Shown here in pieces: positions 22,505-35,356 of a stretch of 64,000 nt of DNA. The notes under the pieces are model-generated. The model was given only the letters and a program-made list of their open reading frames with translations. It was not told the origin of the DNA and ran no database searches. Each line of letters opens with the position of its first letter. Position 1 is the first letter of the stretch. A program made the position numbers and the translations under genes. Source of the stretch: Scleroderma bovista (lineage: Eukaryota; Basidiomycota; Agaricomycetes; Boletales; Sclerodermataceae); assembly GCA_037178675.1 (NCBI GenBank), contig JAYMGJ010000321.1, forward strand, positions 1 to 64,000. Direction: 5' to 3'.

Positions 22505-24018
22505 ATGGTTAACGCATCACTCATTGGTGTTGTGTTGGTGGCTCGTCATGGCGATCGCTCTTCGACGGTCTATCAAAGTCCATTTAACTACAGTTCTGTC
22601 CAGGGTTACTTGACCCCTTTTGGTGCTGTACGTTCGTCAAACCGACATGATTTGAATGTACTCACTTCGTGCACAGAGCCAGGAGTATAATTTGGGACAG
22701 TTCCTCCGGGACACCTACATTGACCCTCTGTCGTCATCTTACATCCAAGGAATAAACACTGATATAGTGAACGTGGATCAGCTTCATATCCGCGCTGATG
22801 CTGGTGGAGGCGACGTCATCCTCGACTCTGCCTATGCTCTCATGCAAGGGCTCTACCCGCCAACACCAGAGTCCATTGCCATCTTAGCTAACGGGACGAT
22901 GGTCACTTCCCCTCTTGGTGGTTACCAGTACGTGCCTGTAGAGTCCCTGGAGTACTCGCAATCTCCCTCCCTTACAAGCTGGATGGAGTGCAATGTATGT
23001 TTTTTACACTCTTGATTGGAAGTCTGTAACCTCTGGCATCAGTCCTTCCAACTCCATTTGACCAGCGTGAACACTGGGGCCACCTTCAAGAATATTTCCG
23101 CTACGGCTGCTCCCTTCCTCCAAGCTGTCACACCTTACCTGAATCCAGGCATGAACAACAGTTTCTTCAACATGGTGCGTTGATTTGCCTGACCTGCTAC
23201 TTCTCCCACCGCTCTGAATATTGTTGTAGTGGAACGTAAGCTATCCCCTGAGGATCACTGATCCACATTTTAAACGTTTTCATTGGTCAGATTTACGACT
23301 ACGTCAATCTTCAATACACATACAACAAGACATTTTACAATGTTTTCCCCAAGACCCTCATGCAGCAAGCTCGGTACTATGCTAACCTCCACGAACAATA
23401 TATTTTCACAGACACTGCACAAAATGGTGTTGGCCAAAGTAAGCACATAAGCATATCCTAGATCCGGTGTTGGCGGTTCTCAATGTCATTTTCAGTTGCC
23501 ATTCGTACTCTCTGGCCCGATATATTCTGGTCATTAGGCAACATGACCCTGCTTAACAATACAGTGAAACTGGCCCTAACGGAAGTTGATTATAAGCCAT
23601 TCATTTCCATGTTCAATGTGACGAATGCTACGGTCACCGATCCTGATATTGCTGGAATCGGTGTGTTTTCTTCCTCCTTGTCTACTATGCTGAGTATTTA
23701 CGTTTGGGATGTTGCAGTGGATTATGCTTCGGTTGTCGCGTTCGAGCTGTGGAACAGTACTGAGGGCCAATACAATGTCACCATGAAGTTCAAGAACGGA
23801 ACCAATGACCATCAATTCCGCCAGTTGAAGATGTGGGGTCATGAAAACCTTACTCTCAGCGACATAGAACATTCCCTTTTCGTACGTTTTTGATCTCTCC
23901 TCATTCCATTCAACTGATTTCTATGAATTGTTCTCAGTGGACAGCCATCAACTCGACGGCCAATTGGTGTTTCTCTTGCAACCAAGCCGTCAAGCGTGGA
24001 TGTGCCGTATTCAACTAG
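22505..24018 (+). CDS. Histidine-phosphatase superfamily protein, paralog 2 (C-terminus shortened)
   Basis: Model: 22505-22627, 22677-22994, 23043-23174, 23230-23235 (micro-exon TGGAAC), 23291-23438, 23496-23660, 23718-23881, 23938-24018; 378 aa. Exon lengths match paralog 1 except exon 1 (one codon shorter), exon 3 (one codon longer) and the last exon. RHGDRSS is present; the C-terminal HD is absent here too. The last exon ends at TAG (24016-24018) directly after the codons for VFN. The frame then continues with YSNDPF-like codons to a second TAG at about 24064, where paralog 1 stops. The extra TAG therefore removes about 15 residues. That is probably tolerable, but it could mark early decay. 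Confidence 0.85.
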
Positions 24019-25171
24019 TACAGCAACGATCCTTTCTTTCATCCTAATTCTACTGGAGATGCGTAGATGCAAGTCCGTTTTTGTATTTGTATTATCGCTT
24101 GGTCAAATCTTGAATTCTTGGGAAATCCGTCGAATTGATGTATGTACTACTACGATTGAGGTCATATTATGAGCTTCACAACTGTTGTAACTTGTAAATC
24201 ATAATGAGCCACAAGTATGTGCGGATCACATTTTACGTCGTGCAAGGCGGCCAGTCCGGTTTGTTGCCAGTTGCACGTACAACGAGTTCACCTTCCATCA
24301 ATTTCTCTCCCTCTCTACTCCTACTGTACTCGTTTCTGCATCCGAGATATCGCTTCACCATGTGATGGATACATATAGGGCCGGGGAATAGGCCGCAAAT
24401 TTAGTGGAGTAACACGAGGGGAGTAGAGATGTGATGGTAGAAAATCACTAAAGGAAAGAGGGTGCAGATCGCTGCAGAGCGGGGCCGAATCACTTGCGCA
24501 TTTCGTCATACCAAAGGGCCGCCCTTTGGCACATGTCTCCTACGATGGTGAGGTACAGTTCGAAGGAAGTGTGATAAACCGGAGAACTCAAGATACTACA
24601 CACACATACCAGACGAGTCATGGCGCAATGGAAGTGACATATACAGACAAGCGTCGCGACAGGGGCACTCATCCAGATGTAGAGCCGTTCCCTTTGACGA
24701 GTTTCGTCGCGGGTGGCTTGGAGCGATATCAAACCTAGGCGATCCCCCGAGTCGCGATGAATTTAGGTTATATGGTCCTTTTTTCAGAAAGCCGCCTAGA
24801 GAAACTGTTAATATATTGTTTGCTGCTTACGTGATTATGTTTTTCTATTTAGAGAATATCTCCGTTCACATAACCAGGTTTCCAGTTCGGAGTCGCAGAT
24901 TAGACAGCTCTCAAAATTAGACGAAACCATTCTCGGAGCTGCCAGTGATTCAGAACGGTCCTGTTGGAGAACATGAACAGTGTCCAGCAAGCGTCCCCAG
25001 GGGTAGCGAATGTGTATTTTGTGGGTAACTTTGCGGCATCCCATCGTAGGTTTGGCAGTACAAAATAGGAACATGCATATTCCAAGACCTGATCATAAAG
25101 CTGAATGATTATGGTAAATATGCAGGGAAAATTTGGACTAGAAAGTAAGAGCTAAATAAGGGTACCATGCA
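24019..25171. other. Intergenic region, nothing recognised
   Basis: I see no family-level coding signal, RNA gene or strong repeat. The short ORFs on both strands around 24321-24738 overlap each other and have no recognisable motifs. Confidence 0.45.
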
Positions 25172-25962
25172 TTATTGATCTCCTGGATCCGAATTTCTGG
25201 CATTGACTTGGCTCTCTGGATTCTGATGATGATCGACCGCGATGGTGGAGCCATCGTATTCGTGATCTTCTCGTCTTGTACCTAAGAAATGCTGTCTCGT
25301 CTCGAAAGCCCACTCCATGGCACCAGACCCGCCTTCAGCGCGGACCAAAAGAATGAAGCGCAGCATGGAGTATATGGAAATGGAAAGCGTCGTCACAAAG
25401 ATTGCGACTATCACTAAAGAGCATAGGGTGCAGATTGCAATACAAACTTTTTTAAAAAGTCAGTAGTGTAGCGGGAATTGGATAGCAAACGTACCGATTA
25501 TTGATTCGACGACAAGACATGCCAATATCGTGGTCGCTGTGGCGAAAAACACAATGGAAGAGATAACGAAGATGGATATGCCACTACAAATAGAAGCAGA
25601 TGGGTCATAATGAACGGGGATCAAGGAGCCACACGCACACAAACGACAAGACTGGCAGGGCAGAAAGTGCAGACAAAATAGCAAGGAACGTCTATTGAAA
25701 TTGATTGGGTTTCGTGACTGGCGACAAACCAAAACATACCATCATTATAGGCCTCTCTTTGAATTTTTCAGCGGAAATCGCCAAGGCAGGGCGTGCATAA
25801 CGTCGTTCAATCCTGTTACAGAGGTCATCACGACAAGCTTGAAGAAATGACTAGTACTTGCACATCCGCGTATCGTCTGACTATTGCAATACTCCTCTCG
25901 AAGTAAACACCCAAGCTCTCATGGAGATCTTGGTATACTGATTCCTTGCGCCGCGTAGACAT
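25172..25962 (-). CDS. Small multi-pass membrane protein, possibly promethin/LDAF1-like
   Basis: Minus-strand model: 25962-25893, 25837-25740, 25691-25645, 25583-25495, 25446-25172; 192 aa. The soluble N-terminus contains a repeated-looking RRYARPALAIS and EKFKERP segment. It leads into a hydrophobic core of about 85 residues (LAILSALSALPVLSGISIF, VVESIIG, then TLCSLVIVAIFVTTLSI), enough for three to four membrane segments. A polar tail ends in NARNSDPGDQ. All four junctions keep frame with GT..AG introns of 48-61 nt. The compact hydrophobic core after a short basic stretch reminds me of the promethin family of lipid-droplet assembly proteins, but this is a guess. It is safer to treat it as an unknown membrane protein. 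Confidence 0.75.
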
Positions 25963-26180
25963 GTTGTAGATTGTGGCTGTGGGTGAGGTGAGCCTGCTCA
26001 GCTCAAGCGCTCACCAGTGAGCACTTCAAAATCAGGTGCAAGTGCATCAAAGCAGAAAATTAAATAATTACATAAATAGAACTTAAGTAAATAAATAAAT
26101 AATTGTGTCACGTGACTACTATTGCTTTTGATGCAGATAAAGCACCAGATCCAACAACTTGCACCAGCACATCCAGCAAG

Positions 26181-28016
26181 ATGAGCGGCCGTAAAATCAA
26201 TGCCAATGAAATCAAGCTCCATCGAGCTGCACTTGCTACCAATGACAAGGTTAGTTATTGCATGGCGCACTCTCTGTCTAACCTACTCTCTGACAGATCC
26301 TCACGATGAAAGAGGTAGAAAAGCTTCTACCTGACTCCAAGGCGCGCACAGATGCCATAAACTTCTTACTCGGTGCAGTAAGCATTGCATGGCGAGCACG
26401 AGTGCAGTATTACCTGATCAGACGCCATAGGGGATGTTCAAGGCAATGGCAAGCTCTGGAGGAATCAGCGCGTTCCGTGCTGTGGCAAAAGAAGAGATGG
26501 ATGTGTATGTCCCCTTCTTTCCAGTGTTTTCTCTGTTCCTTATATGATGTTCTTGCAACAGGAAAAAAGACATGAGCCCAGAGGAAGCAATGGTCCTTAG
26601 TCATATCCAGGCGTCGGGCAACGAAGGTGAGTAGCGCAAGTTCAATATTTCAGTTGTTCATGCATGATGATTTTTGTTAAAGGTATATGGACGAAGCATC
26701 TGAAAGCTAAAACTGAATTGCATCAAACGGTTATCGATCGTTGCTTGAAGTCCCTGGCCCACAAACAACTGGTCAAATCTATAAAGGCTGTTCGCGTGTG
26801 TATATGATCCTATTGAAACCTTACGGTAGCTAATTATGTGTACTATAGCATCCTACACGAAAAATCTATATGCTTGCTCACTTGGAGCCGTCCGTTGAAG
26901 TCACCGGTGGTCCGTGGTATACAGACAATGAATTAGACACGGAGTTCATCAAACTTTTGTCCACGGCGTGCTTACATTACATCCGTGACCGCGTGAGTCT
27001 TGTTATAGTTTGTCATTACAATATTTACTCTAAATTCTCGCTAGTCATTTCCCAAGCAGAGCGGCAAACGATCCTCCCAGAACCAGCTACGCCTATTTGC
27101 GATAGGGGCAGGCCCCTCTTACCCGTCCGCACAACAGATCCAGCATTTCCTGAGTAAGAGTAAGATCACGGAGACCGAGCTGGGTGTTGAGCATGTCGAG
27201 ATGCTTCTGCGAGTTCTAGAGCTCGATGGAGAGATTGAAAAGGTATTCTGAGCTCCATGTTCATTCCTTTCTCTTACGATTTATCAGATCCCTGCATTCA
27301 GCGCTAATAATTGGAATCCTGCAACGGCATCTGAAGCATCCAGTTCTAGTTCCGAATCGGAGGACGAGCGCTCGAGTTCAAAAAAGCGCAAGCGCAGTTC
27401 TAGCAAGAAAAAATCAAGCAAACGAAAACGACGGAGGAGTGAGTCAGAGAGTGATTCAGGAAGCGATTCCGAGGAAGAGCACTCAAGGAATAAGAAGATG
27501 AAGAAAGCGTCGAGGAGAGATGAGAGTAGTGATGAAGAAGGCTCTGCATTCAAATCGAAGAAGAGGAAGCGCAAAGGAAGAGATAGCCACTCGTCGGCCG
27601 AGGAATCAGACGAAGGTCCACAAAAAAAACGCAAACGCAAGTCGGTGAAAAGCGAAAATGCCTCTGAATCCGCCACGGAAAGCGAAGACGAGGACAGGAA
27701 CGAAAAACGCCGTTCCAAGCTGAAATCATTCACGAAGAAAGCCTCCTCCAAAAAATCTGTCAAGCGCCGGCGATCACTCTCCTTCGATCTGAATGATTAT
27801 TCTTCAGGCGGAGCTTTTGTTTATCGTGCAATCCGACAAGAGCGTGTTGTGCTGGGCTGGTCACAAGCACCTTGTGGACGGTGTCCAGTATTTGATTTTT
27901 GTAGCGACAAAGGTCGAACGAACCCTCGAGAGTGCGTGCACTACGAAGAGTGGTTTTCTTTAGGCACGACTTCACAGAAGGACGCAGCGCCACCTGCAGT
28001 GAAGGTGGAGATTTAA
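26181..28016 (+). CDS. RPC34: DNA-directed RNA polymerase III subunit RPC34/RPC6 with a long charged insert
   Basis: Model: 26181-26249, 26297-26377, 26431-26504, 26562-26626, 26683-26792, 26849-26992, 27045-27242, 27288-28016; 489 aa. Winged-helix regions cover residues 1-250 (GMFKAMASSGGISAFRAVA, GNEGIWTKHLKAKT, HPTRKIYML). The C-terminal cluster CGRCPVFDFC and NPRECVHYEEW (near residues 443-470) is the iron-sulfur motif of this subunit. RPC34 helps TFIIIB recruitment and promoter opening for tRNA and 5S genes. Yeast and human proteins are about 315-320 aa. The excess is one Ser/Glu/Lys/Arg-rich block at residues 262-411, in frame with both sides and inside the last exon. The long minus-strand ORF over it is an artefact of this composition. 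Confidence 0.93.
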
Positions 28017-28833
28017 ATCGGCTTTCGTACGTCGCTGCCCTCCCTAGCCATGATGTCACCTGCTAGCGTACTAGTTGTGGAACATTTATAGTGGTTGCAG
28101 GTACGAACGGTTCTGCGTTGCTAAACTCTTAACACTTCTTCCGTAACAAGTGTTATTTGGTTATCCATACCTGCGCAACCCCGGAATGTCCGCAACGTGT
28201 TAACGTGCCGTGGTTGATTATTTTCTGCCTAAATGCTTGCTGGTCACCCACGTTAATATGGTGTCAGACGTATACTCACATCGCGTAACCGTATGTTTCC
28301 TCCTGTCCGTCATCTGCTCTTACTCTCACCCTCCCTGTGTCGGAGCCTGCATCTGAAATTCCCAATGTTCGGTGGATCGAGACGCAATAAGCACTATTCC
28401 ATAACGACATTTGCAACGTTCAGGGGTTTAGAAGTGGCAATCGAGGACGTTTTCTTCTTCTGTTGAGGTCATCCCGTACGTGGTACGCAGAATCGTGGTA
28501 CTTATAAGCAGCGCTTGGTCCATATTCCTCCAAAGCCAAGCTGCTACTATGTTGTCTATCTGTGACCCACCTCATTTCTCGATATCCCTGACCAAAGTAT
28601 AAGAAAACCAACCATCGTGCCAAATACCTCTGCCTTGTGAAGCCCATAATTTGAGACCCACAGACTTCACACATCGACTAGTCTAAATCCGAAACCTGCT
28701 CAAACCAGATTCGCCTTGGTGAGAATCTGGCGCTCAGTTGCCGGTTACCTCGTGCCAGTTGCCGCTATCTCCCTATATTAGGTCTGCGACTGTTATCAGA
28801 TCCCTTTGTTGTTCCATCTACTGAACCAAGATC
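28017..28833. other. Intergenic region, nothing recognised
   Basis: No coding family, RNA gene or clear repeat was seen in these roughly 800 bases between the RPC34 stop and the hydrolase start. Confidence 0.45.
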
Positions 28834-29696
28834 ATGTCCTACGTGCCTTCAGCGATCCAATGGGGATCGCCTTCGGCGAACAGGCGAGGTCTCCTAATAC
28901 ATGGGCTAGCTTGCTCACCCCATATCTGGGAACGTGTTGCACAACCACTAGCACAAGCAGGTTCGATCGTTGCTATCTGTTGCCAAGTTCTGCGCTAAGT
29001 TGTGGGCTTAGGTTATTTTGTTGTTGCTCCTACCCTCTTGGGTCACGGATTCAGGACGGGGACCGACTTTCGCTTGACCACTTTGGCGGAAGACTTGCAA
29101 CCGTTCTTGGCCGAAACTGATTACGATGTCGTCATCGGACATTCCATGGGAGCGGCAATCATTGCTATCCTTCTATCATCTTTGCCAAGGTCCAGGCCGA
29201 TCTCTGTCATCCTGGTGGACCCATCTCTGGAGTTTTCTCCAGAATTTATTGAAGAGAAGAAGGTGGAACGGGCCAACGACGTAGCCAACGTCAAGTCAGT
29301 CGAGGCATACATGGCGGAGTATCCTACTTGGACGCGCGCGGATGCAATTACCCGTGTGTTTGGCCTCCAGGCATGCGCTTCTCCTGATGTCGTCCGGGAA
29401 ATCCTAGAGGTGAGTGTCATCGACCTCCAGTTACTATGGTGTACGTTGAACAGTGCGTCAATCAGCAAAATTCTCCATGGTCGTTTGGACACCTGCTCTT
29501 GAAGGTGCCCGATAACGTTGTCGTCACTGCCCTGGTTTCAAGTCCCAAAGTACTCGACCACATACCATCCCATCCTCGGATCCGAACTGTGTTTCTACCT
29601 GGACTATCCCACTGGGTTCAATACGAAGCACCTGAGAAGATTGTCGATGCGGTGCTTGAATCGACAGCAGATGCCTCCAACATGCCAAGTTCCTAG
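28834..29696 (+). CDS. Alpha/beta hydrolase
   Basis: Model: 28834-28960, 29012-29409, 29466-29696; 251 aa. The oxyanion-hole motif LLIHGLACS follows an N-terminal strand. The nucleophile elbow GHSMGAA gives the catalytic Ser. A likely catalytic His sits in GLSHWVQYE near the C-terminus, and an Asp in the strand after the cap region (around LVSSPKV) would complete the triad. The shape and size are those of small soluble esterases or C-C hydrolases. No substrate can be inferred. The first donor (GTTCGA) is weak, but it is the only one that keeps the AGYFVVAPTL strand intact. Confidence 0.88.
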
Positions 29697-29928
29697 GATG
29701 GGGTTATGTGGTCAATTGAGATGTCTGTAATTACAATCCCGCGCCTATGTACTTGGCGCGATTTGGGGTTAAGATCTGACGATAGCGCCACGGACGCTAC
29801 CACGTCATCGGTCACGTTTGTGGTCAAGTGGGCCAATTCATTCAGTTTTGAAGTTCCATATAGCTTTAGAATTACATAGTTGAGAGATCCTTCTGTTCAC
29901 TGCACCCGTGTTATGTTTACAACAAAAA

Positions 29929-31982
29929 TTACTTCCCTTTTATCTTGATCAGTCCCTTCATCATATCAAAGCTATTCCCGTCTGGCTGGAGATCAATGTA
30001 CTGACTTCCCTGTGCACTGCTCAGAGGCACAGTTCGCAGGAGCCCATAGTCGGTAGTGATGCTCTCGATACGCACGGTAGTATGCGGCGTTGTCGTAGTG
30101 AGAGTGACAATCTGGTTTCTGCGTGATCGAAAGCGTGTCTCAGATCTGCATATATACACGTGAAGAATAACACGTACGAATGCACCCAGTCAGACACGTA
30201 GCGGTCTAAAAAAGGTTCAAATCCCAATTCTTCATTTTCGAGGAACGACGACCATATGCGCTCGAAAGCAGCGATAATCGCTGCGGTGATACGTTCCACA
30301 CGAAGATTAGACGGCTCTTGCCTATCGTGATTTGTGAGGGCCTCGAGCTGTGCGAGAGAGGCGACGGGAGGTTCGTTCAGAATGTTTAGCCCACATCCTT
30401 GAACGCACCGACGTCACAAATATACTGATATTACGACAACCAAGTATCCTTACCAATGACGATGTCCACCATGCCACCCCCAAAATTCAGATTCACGAGT
30501 ATGCCCCCGATTTTCTTCAGTTCTGATTTCTTCCAAGTATCCTGTGATGGAAACTCGGCGTATATGTCGTTGGGCCATTTGAGCTTGATTCTGTCAGCCC
30601 ATTTTCTAGATGGATCGATGGCGCGGCAAGCATCGGTTACTGCGATTGCAAAGAGGTACTGGATAAAGACTAGGTTGGATGTTCGGATGGAACGATCTGG
30701 GGATGCGGCTGTGAATGGTGTACATGAAACTTCAGCGGACGGCAGTCTCTCTATCAGATGCTTACCAGAGGCAGGGTCTTTGAGGGGTACACGGAGAGTG
30801 GGGGACACGAGCATACATCCGGCAGGTGAGATCCACGCATTAGCGCCCCGACCGCGACCCGCAATCTGCTTCGATGCAAAGGACACGATGGGTGCTGGGA
30901 GTGCACGGAGGAATTTTGGGTTCCTTGAGATAAGCGGGTCAGACACGGTCAAAGATCGAGCCCCCCACTCACTTGTGGAGCATGCTTTGCGTGCTGGTGA
31001 CCACTTCGCCGTACAGAAGTGCATCTCCCATTCTCCAGGTGCTCTCGCGGTTGCTTTCCTCCTTATCACGGAATTCATCTAGAGCAGAAAAGAACACGGA
31101 GGGAGAGAAGAGAGGTGTGTGAAGCTGTTCTTGCTCAGGCGTAAGCGGGTTCTTTGGTAGAAGGATGTCTTTGTCTTTCTCCTCGCAGGTTCGCTCAGGG
31201 TGAGATTCACCGAGGACATGAAAGTGGAATGTGTCGGCTTCGTCTGAAAAGACCATTTCCTGCGTGGGCTGAGGGGATACATTTCTGCCACCTTCCTCGA
31301 GTGTGAGAGACGACAATGCCCGCTCAGGAAAGAGGGACTGCAGTACCCTCTCCTGCACCTTCCAGTTCTGTGGATGTGCCAAGAGAAATTGTGGAAGAAT
31401 GCGACTGGATGGCCGTTCTTCTGTTGAATGGGTGCCGAATCGCAAACCAAGAGCTACCAGAGTAGCACGGAGCAGCGTCTCGTGCAGCGAGGGGCATGAC
31501 CAAACAGCGATGCGGCCATCTTGGGACAACACACCCGCGGGCGAGTCATCGCTGGCAAAGCGCGCAAGGACCTTTACCCTGTCCGAGTCGACATCCAGGG
31601 TTGCTGAATGCATTCGTGGGACTGGGATCTGTGCACCATCGAACTGAACGGTCTCCTGAGTGGGCGTTTGAGTGCAGAAATCGATGCAGAGAGATGTGCC
31701 ATATCCATCGGAAATGCGCAGGAGACTGTCATCGACTGCCAGCGACCGTTTCACACCTGCGCCCAAAGCCAGCACTCTTCCTCCAAGTTCGACATACTTG
31801 CGTATGGCTGTATGGTCTGGAGGTGGGCCGACGAGGACGAGGAGTACACAGGTGGAGTGCCAGGGATACGCTGGGGACGCTGTGAGCGCGGGTGTGGATA
31901 GGATCTGTGGGAGGTAGTGTGGCTCGACGAGGGCGGCCAGCGACTCGATGAGCGGACTGGCGGGATACAGGAGGATGTCCAT
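29929..31982 (-). CDS. BPL1: Biotin-[acetyl-CoA-carboxylase] ligase (holocarboxylase synthetase)
   Basis: Minus-strand model: 31982-30973, 30923-30454, 30397-30178, 30118-29929; 629 aa. It attaches biotin to acetyl-CoA carboxylase and pyruvate carboxylase through a biotinyl-AMP intermediate. The N-terminal half (about residues 1-230) is the amidotransferase-like BPL_N region typical of fungal ligases. The catalytic half has GEVVTSTQS, the adenylate-binding GRGRGANAW, LKWPNDIY, and a C-terminal domain ending in DMMKGLIKIKGK. Each intron (49-59 nt) rejoins conserved sequence. It is transcribed away from the GDP-mannose dehydratase gene; a tRNA gene sits between the two starts. Confidence 0.95.
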
Positions 31983-32066
31983 GACGAGGGCATCGTGATC
32001 GGGCTATCTTATCTCTGTCTGCTCGCCGTCTGCTGTGATGTGCTCCTCGTCGTCCCCTGCTGTCGA

Positions 32067-32138
32067 GCCGTCGTAGCACAATGGTAGTGCGTTGCCTTCC
32101 TAAGGCAAAGGTTGTGGGTTCGAGCCCCATCGGCGGTA
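32067..32138 (+). tRNA. tRNA-Arg (anticodon CCT)
   Basis: The 72 bases fold as a complete cloverleaf. The acceptor stem GCCGTCG/CGGCGGT has two G-U pairs. The D arm is GCAC/GTGC, the anticodon stem TTGCC/GGCAA with loop TTCCTAA, and the T arm GTGGG-TTCGAGC-CCCAT. The discriminator base is A. Anticodon CCT reads AGG (Arg). There is no intron, and a T-run at 32164-32169 is the likely Pol III terminator. Confidence 0.96.
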
Positions 32139-32163
32139 GTTGGAAAAACAAACCTCGGCTCGC

Positions 32164-32169
32164 TTTTTT
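32164..32169 (+). terminator. Pol III terminator for tRNA-Arg
   Basis: Six consecutive T residues, 26 bases after the tRNA end and before the dehydratase start codon, are the first T-run long enough to stop RNA polymerase III. Confidence 0.75.
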
Positions 32170-32248
32170 GTCCCCCAACACACGCATCCACCCCACTACT
32201 AAAGCTCGCGTTCCCCACCAAAACCATCCTTTTTTTCTCCCATCGACC

Positions 32249-33674
32249 ATGTCTGACACACACACGCACGCACCCTTTCTCAAGCTCCATCTTCCGTCTC
32301 CAGAAGAATACAGAAACAGAAAGGTCGCGCTGATCAGTGGTGGGTCTCGTGCGCATCTGCACATCATCGTATCGCTCACACTCGTTGCAGGAATCACCGG
32401 ACAAGATGGATCTTATTTGTGAGCGACACCCCGGCTTGCGACGGCCACTTACCGTTCATCCAGAGCGGAACTTCTCCTCGAAAAAGGATACGAGGTCCAT
32501 GGTATCATCCGTCGTTCATCCAGCTTCAACACGAACCGCGTGCAGCATCTCTACGCGGATCAGCACGAACGTGAGTCTAGCAGTGTGTGCCTTTATCGCG
32601 TCTCATCGCGACTGTCGATCATTAGGCCCAAACAAGTTCAAGCTGCACTACGGCGACCTCTCAGACAGCACCAATCTCGTCTACATCCTCGCTCAAGTCC
32701 TCCCCACCGAGATATACAACCTGGGTGCACAATCTCACGTCAAGGTCTCGTTCGAAATGGCAGAGTACACCGCAGACGTAGACGGTCTCGGCACTCTGCG
32801 TCTTCTAGACGCCATCCGCACTGTCGGACTCGAGAAACACGTCCGCTTTTATCAGGCATCGACATCCGAGCTATATGGAAAGGTCGTCGAGACTCCACAG
32901 AGCGAGACAACCCCCTTCTACCCACGCAGTCCCTACGGCGTTGCCAAGTTGTATGCGTACTGGATCACGGTCAACTACCGCGAAGCGTACGGCATGTATG
33001 CCTGCAATGGCATCCTTTTCAATCACGAGAGTCCACGACGCGGTAGAACATTCGTCACTAGGAAAATCAGCAGGGCAGTTGCAGATATCTCCCTGGGGAA
33101 GCAGCACTGTTTGTATCTGGGTAATCTGGATGCTCAGCGTGACTGGGGACACGGTATGCTCTCACATGCCAGATCTGTCAATGCAGCTCGTCCATATCAT
33201 TCACAGCCAAGGACTACGTCGAGGGCATGTGGAGGATGATGCAACAGCCCACACCCGATGATTTTGTCCTTGCCACCGGTGAAACACACCCCGTCCGCGA
33301 ATATGTCGAAAAGGCGTTTGGTATCCTTGGAGTCACCATCAAGTACGTGACTGTGTTCTCTGTCTTGATCTTGATCTTTACTTCACTTCCAGATGGCGTG
33401 GGTCTGGTGTGAATGAGGAAGGCTACAACGCACAGACAGGCACGACTGTCGTCAGGGTCGATCCCCAATACTTCCGGCCTGCTGAAGTCGAGTACGTACA
33501 TCCATATTGGCATGTGTCATTTGACTAATATCTCCCAGCCTCTTGCTCGGCAATCCCACCAAGGCAGAGCGCATGCTGGGATGGAAGCGCAAGGTGGACT
33601 TTGATTCGCTCGTCGAAGAGATGGTCTTGGCCGATCTAAACGCTTCCAAAAGCCTTGTCGAGGATCAGAACTAA
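32249..33674 (+). CDS. GMD: GDP-mannose 4,6-dehydratase
   Basis: Model: 32249-32339, 32391-32418 (28-nt exon), 32464-32570, 32626-33153, 33207-33342, 33393-33491, 33539-33674; 374 aa, the usual size. It converts GDP-D-mannose to GDP-4-keto-6-deoxymannose, the first step to GDP-L-fucose. The NADP-binding loop [10 protein letters not shown] is split across the first junctions, followed by RRSSSFNT, the TSELYGK block, and the catalytic Y179xxxK183 in [15 protein letters not shown] and RDWGHAKDYVE are also typical. It lies tail to tail with GDP-L-fucose synthase, with 174 bp between stops. A cytosolic enzyme is expected. All junctions restore conserved sequence. Confidence 0.96.
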
Positions 33675-33848
33675 ACAGAGACGTAGACTTGGACTTCAGA
33701 CTATCGGGACACTTTTCTTGACGTTGTGCTCTGTACCATTCACAAGAACCTGTTTGTTTGTTTTTTGAAAATTCGACGGATTGAAACATCTCTATCAACC
33801 CTCTAATATACAATTCCATAGTCCTTGCTACAATGTTTGTCCATTTGG

Positions 33849-35356
<1,508 letters not shown>

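Noticed and set aside
27284..27763. 159-aa minus-strand ORF rich in Ser/Leu
   Set aside because: It is the antisense of the Ser/Lys/Glu-rich RPC34 insert; composition explains it.
30456..31082. 208-aa plus-strand ORF
   Set aside because: It lies antisense to conserved biotin-ligase exons.
31729..32397. 222-aa minus-strand ORF crossing the tRNA and dehydratase start
   Set aside because: It runs over the tRNA-Arg and two real genes and has no family features.
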